A stretch of 64,000 nt of DNA from Dendrophyllia cribrosa (Eukaryota > Cnidaria > Anthozoa > Scleractinia > Dendrophylliidae), in contig JAJLRJ010000010.1 of the NCBI GenBank assembly GCA_024195265.1, forward strand, positions 10,427,154 through 10,491,153. Direction: 5' to 3'. Below the pieces are notes generated by a model that saw only the letters and a list, made by a program, of their open reading frames with translations, was not told where the DNA came from and searched no databases. The position numbers and the translations under genes were made by a program. This document shows, piece by piece, positions 22,088 through 29,272 of the stretch; position 1 is the first letter of the stretch, and every line of letters begins with the position of its first letter.

Positions 22088-22483
22088 TCAAACCGCGCCC
22101 TGTAGGCCCTTGTTATGGAGGACTCGGGCCTCGTCATATAGGACTCTGGCCTTGTCATAGAGGTCTTCGGCCTCGCTATAGTGGTCTTGGGCTATTTCAT
22201 AGGTGTGATTACCCTCATACCCTAGGGCCGTGTCATAGAGGACTCAGGCCTTGGCCTCTAGGGCTCTGGCCTCGGCCTCTCGGGCATCGGCCTTGTACTC
22301 TCGGGTCCATAGGACCTCTAGGTCCTCAGGCTCGGCATCGGCCTCAGGCTCAGGCTCGGGCCTGTTGTGTCTGTTCATTGCCAATCCGATAATTGTTTTA
22401 ACGGAGGCCACGCTAAGTTTGCCCCAAAAAAGAAGCACACCTCCGATTGCAGCACCGGCCATGACCCCCTGTAAAAAAGCCAT
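22088..22483 (-). pseudogene. Small membrane protein with repeat tail, one internal TGA
   Basis: Starts at the ATG at 22483, just after GTATATATATG (22491-22501). The N-terminus has one hydrophobic helix (residues 3-33, including GAAIGGVLLFWGKL) followed by a PEPEPEADAEPED stretch. The frame stops at TGA 22244-22246 (79 aa) but stays open for 51 more codons to a TGA at 22088-22090. The tail is made of degenerate repeats of the type LYD(K/E)AR, and the same repeat is visible as near-tandem DNA over about 22105-22330. At the place of the stop, sister repeat units carry an Arg codon (CGA or AGA), so a CGA-to-TGA change by CpG deamination is the simple explanation. Confidence 0.6.
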
Positions 22484-22506
22484 GGTGTTAGTATATATAT
22501 GTTTTT

Positions 22507-22977
22507 TTATTCCATATTTTTTATTCCTTGTCTTACAGGAATTCGAGATGGTGGTGTTGCTGGCGGTGCTGCAGGTGGGGTGTTTGCTGGCGTTGGTGGT
22601 GGTGGTGGTGTGCTTGATTTGCGTCCAAGCCTTTGCATTATGGCTTCGCGCTGGTAATAAACACCAGCAGCAGAGACAATCAACCCACCAACCCCCAGAA
22701 TATAAACGATTGAGTTGCTGTTGCTGTCGCTTGTTGTGTCACTTGTTGTGCCGCTTGTTGCAGAATTGTTTTCGCTTGTTGAGGGTGCAGGCTTTTCTGC
22801 TTGCGCCTTTTTCTTTGCTTCCCGTGCCATGCGGTTGCGTTCTGCTAGCCTTTTGCCAGAAGCAACGCGGCCAGGGTTCTTTTCTGTTGCAGGCTTTGTT
22901 TTTGGAGCCTCAGAGGTAACCCGTGCAGGTGTTGGAGTTGGAGTTTCTTCAGGGATCGTCTCGAGTGGTGTGGCCAT
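22507..22977 (-). CDS. Basic single-pass membrane protein (156 aa), unknown
   Basis: 156 aa from the ATG at 22977, three bases after GTATATATG (22981-22989). N-terminal half: Pro/Thr-rich (PEETPTPTPA), then Lys/Arg/Ala-rich (about 40-62, RVASGKRLAERNRMAREAKK) and a Ser/Thr/Asn-rich linker. A hydrophobic helix follows at about 90-108 (SIVYILGVGGLIVSAAGVYY). The tail is proline-rich (TPPPPPTP...PPAAPPATPP). It may be a DNA-binding or virion membrane protein; no family assigned. Confidence 0.55.
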   Translation of the reverse strand: MATPLETIPEETPTPTPARVTSEAPKTKPATEKNPGRVASGKRLAERNRMAREAKKKAQAEKPAPSTSENNSATSGTTSDTTSDSNSNSIVYILGVGGLIVSAAGVYYQREAIMQRLGRKSSTPPPPPTPANTPPAAPPATPPSRIPVRQGIKNME

Positions 22978-23026
22978 CCTGTATATATGTGATTTTTTAA
23001 ATTTATCTTGTGACCACGTGTGCTGC

Positions 23027-23056
23027 CAGGTTGCTGCCAGGTTGCTGCCAGGTTTC
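23027..23056 (-). repeat. GTTGCTGCCAG tandem repeat
   Basis: Three adjoining 11-base units of GTTGCTGCCAG between the 208-aa gene and the start of the 156-aa gene, making this one of the longer gaps in the array. A slippage-type expansion is likely. Confidence 0.7.
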
Positions 23057-23057
23057 T

Positions 23058-23684
23058 TCAAGGTTGCCGCGAGGTCACCCCAGGTCCCAACGCAACTTCA
23101 TCAAGTCCCTCAAGTGGATAGCCTTCACTGTCCCTGGTTGGATGTGTGGGTTGGGGCTGGGGTTCCAATTCTATCAAATCAGGCTTGTGATCAGGCTCTC
23201 GTTCAAACTTGATGTGTTTTGTTGTGATGAGAGCAGCATTGGCAATTGCCAACCATCGCCCGCATCGCACGGCAATAGCCCCAGCAAGATTTGACAGCTC
23301 CTGGTTGATGATGTAGTCGTTCTTGAGTTCTTTCTGCAACTCCACCACATCCTTAACCGGGGCCACCATTCCAACGCCTTTGGATATGAGCATGATGCAA
23401 GAATCAACTAGGGATTCGGTCGTCTTGTTGCCAACGTAGGCCTCGTACCGTTTGCAGTACTTGTCAACGTCCTTGTCTGACAACCTCTTGACATGATTAT
23501 GTGTGAGCTGCACGCCGATAGCTTCTTTGGCCTTGCCAGTTGAAACAAGGATTGCCAGCTTCTCACGTTTGGCAGGAATGTCATTGTCACCAACTAACCC
23601 TGTGGGAGGTGCGGCACCAGGGGTGGCCTCCAGCATCTGCATTACTTCGTCAAAAACGACCTGGTCTTCAGCTGCTTGTGCCAT
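23058..23684 (-). CDS. Conserved-looking Polinton protein, 208 aa, unknown
   Basis: 208 aa from the ATG at 23684, preceded by GTATACATATG (23690-23700). Seen: an acidic N-terminus, a mainly helical body with KREKLAILVSTGKAKEAIG (39-57), HVKRLSDKDVDKYCKRYEAY (64-83), a moderately hydrophobic segment around 92-108 (LVDSCIMLISKGVGMVAP), and NLAGAIAVRCGRWLAIANAA (131-150). The C-terminus is Pro-rich. No catalytic motif is apparent. The position next to the ATPase suggests a virion assembly or minor structural role; this is inference. Confidence 0.65.
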   Translation of the reverse strand: MAQAAEDQVVFDEVMQMLEATPGAAPPTGLVGDNDIPAKREKLAILVSTGKAKEAIGVQLTHNHVKRLSDKDVDKYCKRYEAYVGNKTTESLVDSCIMLISKGVGMVAPVKDVVELQKELKNDYIINQELSNLAGAIAVRCGRWLAIANAALITTKHIKFEREPDHKPDLIELEPQPQPTHPTRDSEGYPLEGLDEVALGPGVTSRQP

Positions 23685-23704
23685 CAGGGGTATACATATG
23701 TTTT

Positions 23705-23943
23705 TTATTTTTCAATAATTCTCTTAATGTCTGGCAAAAGTGTTTCAAGCTCTCGTATAAGCCCCGCCGTGGTGTCTGGCATAGAATTCAACCGCAAGGG
23801 AATCTGGCCAGAAGCATGAGGCGCAGATCTTCCTCACCAGCGGCTTTGATAATTTTGTTTTGCGCATCAAGGGTGTGTTTGTGCAACTCATCCAAAAGCT
23901 GTGAAAGCACACACAGTTTGTGTAGACTTGTTGGCGCATTCAT
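23705..23943 (-). pseudogene. Small helical protein, frameshifted
   Basis: Starts at the ATG at 23943, two bases from GTATATATG (23945-23953). The first frame runs 51 codons to a TGA at 23788-23790 and begins MNAPTSLHKLCVLSQLLDEL. A second frame, shifted by one base and open from the GAGGAAGATCT around 23830, gives a helical C-terminus ending at TAA 23705-23707, which abuts the motif of the next gene. The simplest reading is one gene of about 80 codons with a one-base indel. Function unknown; the helices could form a coiled coil. Confidence 0.5.
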
Positions 23944-23958
23944 GGTATATATGTGTGT

Positions 23959-24562
23959 TTAAATCTTGTACTCAATTCCATACGGGTGCCTAAGAGAGAA
24001 AACCAGGTGGGAGAACTTGCGGGATTTGAGCCTTGCGATAAACTCTTTGTACTCCTCATGGGAGAGCTCGCCGGCATAGTCTTCGAATATGGCTTTGGTT
24101 GTCTTGCTGGAGGGCGTGTAAAAGAGCACGATCGCTGCAATGTTATCAGGATATGGCTTGGCAATGCTGGTGATCTGCTGGGTCAAGACCCACACGGATA
24201 TGCCGTCATGCCTTGCGCTGAACCCAAGATTGACCAGCTGGCCCGTGCGGCCTTTGACATCTTTGGAGGCGGCGCAGTCATCGAGAATGAATAAAGTGTT
24301 GGTGCATGTGAAAAAGAAGCTCGCCAGCCTCAACCGGGCTTCAGATCTCTTCGATCTGTTGGCAGACGATGACGAAGATGTGTGGATCGCGGTCCACGAA
24401 GCCATCGTATGTCTTGTTCTTGACAAATGTTGGGCAGAATAAAACGATGTAATCAAAACAACCCCTAAAGGGGCCCACCAGTTGGGAGAGAAGATAATGT
24501 GTCTTGCCAGAGTTAGTTGGGCCCACGATTAGTGCATTGAATGGCAGCTTTCTTGGGTCCAT
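23959..24562 (-). pseudogene. Polinton packaging ATPase (A32/FtsK-HerA type), frameshifted
   Basis: Pumps DNA into the capsid in this class of virus. Start ATG at 24562 (MDPRKLPFNALIV). Walker A is GPTNSGKT at residues 14-21. The first frame runs to 24341. A second frame, shifted by one base, carries Walker B TLFILDD (about 24295) and a downstream WVLTQQ segment (about 24185), which fits the sensor motif position, and ends at 23959. The shift lies within about 24338-24360, around GAAGAGATCTGAAG. Only the shift separates the two halves, so the gene looks recently broken or mis-assembled. No promoter motif lies right before 24562. The preceding 64-aa frame overlaps by 50 bases, so the ATPase may be read from a bicistronic message or the overlap may hide another shift. 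Confidence 0.8.
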
Positions 24563-24707
24563 AACCAACACCTATATTAGTTGGTTTGTTAACTGGCGGG
24601 GAGGGGGCCTTTGCCAGAAGTCTTTGTATTTCATTGTGTGATAGATATCCGGTGGATGGCAGGGGAGCCGGCTTAGCATAGAAGTTGATCTTGTTGTTTG
24701 TGGCCAT
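24513..24707 (-). CDS. Short ORF leading into the ATPase (64 aa)
   Basis: 64 aa from the ATG at 24707, right after GTATATTAGTAC (24709-24720). Begins MATNNKINFYAKPAPLPSTG and is hydrophilic and Pro/Lys-rich. It overlaps the ATPase start by 50 bases in another frame. It carries the promoter-like motif that the ATPase itself lacks, so it is either an upstream gene on a shared message or the real N-terminus of the ATPase separated by a frameshift. Confidence 0.45.
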   Translation of the reverse strand: MATNNKINFYAKPAPLPSTGYLSHNEIQRLLAKAPSPPVNKPTNIGVGYGPKKAAIQCTNRGPN

Positions 24708-24734
24708 GGTATATTAGTACTGTACAGATTCCAG

Positions 24735-25964
24735 CTAATTGCCCTGGATGTTCATCTGTGAGTCTGAGATGGTGAAGATGTGACAGAGTGCGTTTCCCGA
24801 GCCTTTACCGTCTCGTTCGATCTCGAGTTGCACGCCATCCTGTGTGTTGACGAGCCGTTGGCCACCGCCGTGCAGGGCTGTGTCAGCCATGGTCCGCAGG
24901 TCAATCCAGAGACCAAACTTGTTGCCTGTGAGATATTTGGTCAAGTTCATGTTAGGCCTGCCGTCCTTGTGTGGGTCAAAGTGTCGGGTTATCTCTCTCC
25001 ACATGTCTGTACCACTGATGCCCTCATTGTAAAGCCTGTTTGGAACACCGTTGACTGTGACCTTTACTTTGGTGATGTCGGGGTTGAAATAATTCTCAGA
25101 GTCCCTGGCACCCGCCGTGTAGGGGTTGATGAACAGCAAGAGGATGCCCTTGAGAGACCGGCGCTGTGGGTTAACCCGAAGATTCAGCCGAGTGTCACCA
25201 CTTTTTGAGAAGGGATGCACCCGATCTCGCATTACCAGGTCATAAGCGAACTCCTTGCCACTGGTGTAAGTGCTTGTTGCCTCATCGGCCAGTGTCTTAC
25301 TTCTGATCGTCTCATACTCCAGCTGGATGTTTTCCAGCTTGTACACGAGCTTGCTTGTGTCTGAGCCTCGGACAACTTGGTTTGCGGGGGCGAGGGTTAG
25401 TTCGAAGACCAGATCGTTATACAGGGCTTGAGGGTATATAACACCGTGGTCAGTTAAGATTTGGTGATCCAGCTTTATGCGATACTTATTCTTGTATATT
25501 GTCTCTAACTTATTCTCTGCATCCACGCTGGAGGTCTTCTTGTCGCCAGCACCAGAGCGGATCTTGCACAAATCCACACTCTGGATGCCCTCCATAAGCA
25601 TGTTGTCCCGCTCACCGATTGATTTGAATAAGTCTTCGAAGATCTTGTAGATGTCGTACCCAACCGTGTCCTGGACAGTGGTGGCTGCAAACTTTACAAC
25701 GAATCTGTCCACCAGGGCCCGAGAAACATTTTGTACGAGAAAGTTGTTTGCATGGCCGCCGGAGAGATTGATGTTAAACACAAGAGCAAGTGAGCCGGAC
25801 ACAATAACATCGTCAGTGCCCAGCTTGGGCACCGAGACATAAAGTGTCTCACCGGGATTGGCCTCAGATGGGTTGAATGTGATGCGCTTGACGGTTCGCT
25901 CTGCCTTCATGGCGCCCAGTGTCTTTTCACTGTGAGATGGAAGTAGATTCGGTTGCACAGCCAT
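24735..25964 (-). CDS. Probable major capsid protein (hexon-like), 409 aa
   Basis: Likely the main shell protein. 409 aa from the ATG at 25964, two bases after the motif GTATATATT. Intact. Length is in the range of double-jelly-roll capsid proteins (about 350-650 aa). The sequence is beta-rich with few charged helices; recognisable stretches include ERTVKRITFNPSEANPGET (24-42), FVVKFAATTVQDT (88-100), PQRRSLKGILLLFINPYTAG (about 268-287) and NPDITKVKVTVNGVPNRLYN (about 298-317). The assignment rests on element context, length and my recollection of similar proteins in cnidarian Polintons, not on a structure match. It is the first minus-strand gene and shares a 41-base divergent promoter with the 464-aa gene. 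Confidence 0.65.
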   Translation of the reverse strand: MAVQPNLLPSHSEKTLGAMKAERTVKRITFNPSEANPGETLYVSVPKLGTDDVIVSGSLALVFNINLSGGHANNFLVQNVSRALVDRFVVKFAATTVQDTVGYDIYKIFEDLFKSIGERDNMLMEGIQSVDLCKIRSGAGDKKTSSVDAENKLETIYKNKYRIKLDHQILTDHGVIYPQALYNDLVFELTLAPANQVVRGSDTSKLVYKLENIQLEYETIRSKTLADEATSTYTSGKEFAYDLVMRDRVHPFSKSGDTRLNLRVNPQRRSLKGILLLFINPYTAGARDSENYFNPDITKVKVTVNGVPNRLYNEGISGTDMWREITRHFDPHKDGRPNMNLTKYLTGNKFGLWIDLRTMADTALHGGGQRLVNTQDGVQLEIERDGKGSGNALCHIFTISDSQMNIQGN

Positions 25965-26005
25965 GGTATATATTTGTGTTTTTAAAATTTATATTTATAT
26001 ACACG
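25965..26005. promoter_or_regulatory. Divergent 41-bp promoter between capsid and coiled-coil genes
   Basis: The whole gap between two divergent ATGs is 41 bases and AT-rich. One side reads GTATATATT (25966-25974) next to the capsid ATG; the other reads TATATAC (25996-26002) three bases before the ATG at 26006. The same motif precedes PolB (16638), integrase (21322), the 145-aa (21777), 73-aa (22025), 131-codon (22491), 156-aa (22981), 208-aa (23690), small frameshifted (23945) and 64-aa (24709) genes. Confidence 0.65.
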
Positions 26006-27400
26006 ATGGCTGAAGGCGGATATGATATACCTGGTGATATGCCCGATAATCCTTGGGTTGACCATGGAATTGACCACGATGATGACGACGATGACGAACA
26101 AGAAGTTGACACAACAACACCCTTTCAACCAGGCGGCACATCCACCCCATATCATGGCGGCGAGCAGCATGAAATGCATACAATGCCTCACGAAGAAAGC
26201 GGGCTGCCAGGTGACCCTGAAACCGTCCCTCTTCTTAGTGACTTCTCAGACGCAACTGATAAAGCAGAGATGGTCGATAAAGCCATGGACTGGATAAAAA
26301 AGAAGTTTCCAAAAGTAAACATCCTTAAATTAGGTCCAATTGGTTTCGGTAAAAAACCAGGAAATGAAGGCAGAATGGTTTCCTTTGGACGAAAAGGCGG
26401 GGAAACTCTCATTTTCAAGCAAGATGGGAGTTTTCTTAAATCGTTCACAGACAAGTTCAAAACATCTCTTGGCCCAAGCGCTGAAGAGCTTGTCTCTGAA
26501 GCGGATGCCTCAATAAGAGAAGAAAGACAAAGATTGAAGGAGGCAGAAAAACAACTGAAGGAGAATGAAAGGGCTGCTGTGGAACAACAACGAGCAGCAA
26601 ATGAGGTGCAAAACCTCAGAGACAAAATTGAACAAACTCAAGCGAGGATTGACAATCTGGAGCAGGAACACGGTTCAAGCGTTGAAAATCAAGCCGCTAT
26701 AGACCGCCTAAAACAAGTGAAAAAGAATCTTCAACGAGATCTTGAAAACCAGAAAAAAGAAGTAGGTGCCCTTCAAAAAATACAACAACAACGAGACCAA
26801 GAACAGGCAAAGGTTGACAAACTCAGAACACGCCTTTCTGCCAAAGAGAAGGAAAGAAATGAAGTTGAATCAAGGCTAAACTCAACTAAACCCCTTTATG
26901 AGCTAAACGAAAGAGAAGCCGAGCTTGAACGGCAGAACGCTGAAGACAAGCGCGTCATAGAGGTTGAGAACACGTCTCCTTCTGAAAGAGAAGCAGCGGT
27001 AGCCCGAGTTGCTGAGCGAGAAGAAGAGCTGGCAAGGCTCCGACCACAGGTTGAGGTGCGGGAGAGGGCCCTGTCTTTGAGAGAGAGGGTCAGAGAAATT
27101 TTCAAGAAATACGGATGGACCCTGCAAGCGGTTGTTCTGGCGGCTGGCATAACCATCAGCGCTGTGGTACTCGCCACCTTGAACGGCCTGGCAAAGGCCA
27201 CACGAGCTATTGGCAATGGGCTTAAAGAGCTTGGCAAAAAGGCAGCCAACGCCCTGCCTGGTCTCATTGGCTCAATTGTGAGCTTCATCTTCAAAACGGC
27301 TGGGTCGGTCATCTCCTTTCTGGGTGAACACGCCTGGCTGTTCATCCTTGCCGTGGTGGCCTTCCTTGTTGAAAGGATCACCAAGCGTTCGAAGTCTTAA
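26006..27400 (+). CDS. Coiled-coil protein with C-terminal membrane helices (464 aa)
   Basis: 464 aa from the ATG at 26006, chosen because TATATAC sits three bases upstream; an upstream in-frame ATG lies inside the capsid gene. Acidic N-terminus with a run of six Asp (about 25-30). A small globular part (about 85-160) has KLGPIGFGKKPGNEG. A long Glu/Lys/Gln-rich coiled coil follows, about 165-370. The C-terminus is hydrophobic: VVLAAGITISAVVLATLNG (about 375-395), an amphipathic GNGLKELGKKAANALPGLIG (about 402-421) and two more hydrophobic stretches to about 456, ending ERITKRSKS. A membrane-anchored stalk or membrane-remodelling virion protein would fit; function is inference. Confidence 0.7.
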   Translation: MAEGGYDIPGDMPDNPWVDHGIDHDDDDDDEQEVDTTTPFQPGGTSTPYHGGEQHEMHTMPHEESGLPGDPETVPLLSDFSDATDKAEMVDKAMDWIKKKFPKVNILKLGPIGFGKKPGNEGRMVSFGRKGGETLIFKQDGSFLKSFTDKFKTSLGPSAEELVSEADASIREERQRLKEAEKQLKENERAAVEQQRAANEVQNLRDKIEQTQARIDNLEQEHGSSVENQAAIDRLKQVKKNLQRDLENQKKEVGALQKIQQQRDQEQAKVDKLRTRLSAKEKERNEVESRLNSTKPLYELNEREAELERQNAEDKRVIEVENTSPSEREAAVARVAEREEELARLRPQVEVRERALSLRERVREIFKKYGWTLQAVVLAAGITISAVVLATLNGLAKATRAIGNGLKELGKKAANALPGLIGSIVSFIFKTAGSVISFLGEHAWLFILAVVAFLVERITKRSKS

Positions 27401-27445
27401 CTCTCTTGGGAGCGAAAAAAATTGTCAGCGTACATTAATTTTCGA

Positions 27446-28636
27446 CTACCTCGACCAAACGAGAAGGCCTGCCAAAACAAGCGCACCCACAGCAACGACT
27501 GCCTTGGAGACGTGATGCGGGTCGGGCTGCGGTTCGGGTGTTGGTGCGGGCTGTGGTGTTGGTGTTGGGGCTGGTTGTGGTGTGGGTGTGGCCTTCGGTT
27601 TTGGGGCGATGCCCTGTGCCTGTGTGGCCTTTGTATGTATCGGGTTTGATGGGTGGCTGTTTGGTGGATTAATCTTTGTCGGGCCACCGTCCATGTGGCG
27701 AAGGGAGGCTTTTTTTGTGCCTAGATTAACATCACTGCTCACCCCCAGCTTCATCCCTTGCGTTGCCTCCTGCAGATTGTTGTTATACCCGATCACGCTC
27801 TCTGTGTTGATAATCATGCGCGAGGGCATGAGCCAGCTTCCTGGCGCTGTCGCAAAGTCCAGGCGAACTTTCGTTGCTTGGATGGCAAGCTGGTAACGCT
27901 GTACGCTTGTTGAGATGTCGTTCAGGATTATAGCCTCCTCTAGATGGGTGAGAAATACTCTCTGCGTTTCGAACGCGCGGCCTCCTCTTCCAATGATGCT
28001 GCTGCGGGTTTTGGCTTGTGAACCAAGAATGCAGTACACAAAGGCCTCGATTGATTGGTTCATACGCGCGAGTCCTGGCTGTGTTAGCCCCTGTGCGTAA
28101 TTTGGCACAAAGTGCTCGAACTGGGTGTCCGCCCCTTGGTCGTTGCGAACGAAAGTTATTCCATTTGCTTTGTAATTGGAGTCTTTTCTGTCAGTGACGC
28201 GCTCATCATCGAACAGAGCTAGATCAGAGTCTGGATAAGTGTAATCTGTAGATGTGGGGCCATCTCCATAAACCCAAATGTAGACATTCCCAAGCCCGTG
28301 GTTCTTGCCGTATGTGTAACGGAAGTCAGAACTGGGGTCGATACCGAACTCGATGCAAAGCTTCTTGTACGCGTCGATGTTGTATTTGTTGTCTTTCTGG
28401 TTAAATGGGGGATCGTCTGGCAAAGCACTCACGCTTTGTTCCCCGCCCATCTGGTAGAGTATTCGCCTTGTTGTGAAATAAACGTGAAACCGGTAAAACG
28501 ACCGGAGCTGTGGGGTTAGGGACAGACTGGAGTTCTTATCGAAGAGAATGTCACGCGAGATACCACAGCCGGTTGTTGCACACCACAGGGCGAAGGAGTC
28601 AACATCACTTGAGCTTGGGGTACCTTTGCCAGCATA
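27446..28636 (-). CDS. Probable minor capsid/penton-like protein, 5'-truncated
   Basis: An ATG at 28450 would give 334 aa, but the same frame continues upstream without an ATG for 62 codons to a TAG at 28637-28639. That upstream stretch (with ALWCATTGCGISRD and FYRFHVYFTTRRILYQ) looks like real coding sequence, so the native start is lost. The body has GLGNVYIWVYGDGP, NQSIEAFVYCILGSQAKTRS and INTESVIGYNNN. A Pro/Thr/Gln-rich linker made of TPTPQPAP-like repeats and a C-terminal hydrophobic helix (AVVAVGALVLAGLLVW) follow. Position beside the capsid genes suggests a penton or vertex protein; not proven. The right boundary of the Polinton falls here. Confidence 0.6.
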   Translation of the reverse strand, partial: YAGKGTPSSSDVDSFALWCATTGCGISRDILFDKNSSLSLTPQLRSFYRFHVYFTTRRILYQMGGEQSVSALPDDPPFNQKDNKYNIDAYKKLCIEFGIDPSSDFRYTYGKNHGLGNVYIWVYGDGPTSTDYTYPDSDLALFDDERVTDRKDSNYKANGITFVRNDQGADTQFEHFVPNYAQGLTQPGLARMNQSIEAFVYCILGSQAKTRSSIIGRGGRAFETQRVFLTHLEEAIILNDISTSVQRYQLAIQATKVRLDFATAPGSWLMPSRMIINTESVIGYNNNLQEATQGMKLGVSSDVNLGTKKASLRHMDGGPTKINPPNSHPSNPIHTKATQAQGIAPKPKATPTPQPAPTPTPQPAPTPEPQPDPHHVSKAVVAVGALVLAGLLVWSR

Positions 28637-28639
28637 CTA

Positions 28640-28859
28640 AATAAAGATTGCAGGAAAATTGCATGTTTTTGTAGTCAAGTGTATCGATAAATTATATCCA
28701 CACCCCTGGGAATCACAGTGCGCAAAAATCACCTTTTGCCGACCCCATTGAACTGGTAATTGATCCCTAAAATCGAAATAAGACTGTGATTCTATTTCTC
28801 GGATGAATGATAACATATTGTGCAGAGGCTGACCGAAATTATTGTTATTTTGTTCCTCG
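28640..28859. other. Flank right of the Polinton, nothing recognised
   Basis: AT-rich DNA with no ORF and no copy of the palindrome found at 16308-16470. The transition from element to host or LINE sequence is somewhere between 28636 and about 28860. Confidence 0.5.
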
Positions 28860-29158
28860 CGAAGCGAGGTTAATAAATTATTATTTGTCGTGCCTCCCGA
28901 ATTCCAGCAAGGTGTCGTGCAGTTAAATATTTTAAATATTTTAAATATTTTAATTTTTATTTTTAGTAATATATTATAGCATTATATTATATTGTAAATA
29001 GAACATTTTAGTTAGTAGGTAGTTAATGTTTTATTTTATTTTTTTTTTAATATTGATTATTATGATTTTACATGATTTATTGTGTGTCCCCAATTAGTGC
29101 CATTTAGGCGCTAGAACGACCAGACACTATAATAAAGTTTATGTATGTATGTATGTAG
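28860..29158 (+). repeat. LINE-type 3' tail with (TATG)n end, copy 2
   Basis: Same order as 6126-6400: TTA- and TTTAAATA-rich tract, GTGTGTCCCCAATTAG, ACACTATAATAAAGTTTATG and TATG units. A retrotransposon insertion here may be what removed the right end of the Polinton. Confidence 0.5.
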
Positions 29159-29272
29159 TTGCCTGGCAACAGTGCAACAAATCTTGAATGACGTCAGACA
29201 AACGAAAGAGGATGATGGGAACGCCTGTGGTACTACTTCATGTAAGCCTGTAAAGGAGCATTGTAAACAAAG

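Larger units (their letters stand above)
16308..28636. mobile_element. Polinton/Maverick (adintovirus-like) endogenous element, truncated
   Basis: About 12.3 kb with the hallmark set of a Polinton: protein-primed DNA polymerase B, retroviral-type integrase, FtsK/HerA-class packaging ATPase and probable capsid proteins. Order: PolB (+); then, reading down the minus strand from the capsid gene, major capsid, small ORF, ATPase, small ORF, unknown 208 aa, three small membrane proteins, a 145-aa membrane protein and integrase; the coiled-coil membrane protein (+) diverges from the capsid gene, and a penton-like gene (-) lies last. The left edge is a 163-bp palindrome; the right edge cuts a gene, and a LINE tail follows. 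Codon and base composition is more GC-rich than the host flanks. No adenain-type protease was found. Full-length elements of this class are usually 15-20 kb. Confidence 0.9.

Noticed and set aside
22018..22392. Plus-strand frame of repeated GLWP/GLRP blocks
   Set aside because: The DNA repeat produces repeats in every frame. The minus-strand frame continues a gene that starts at the shared motif.
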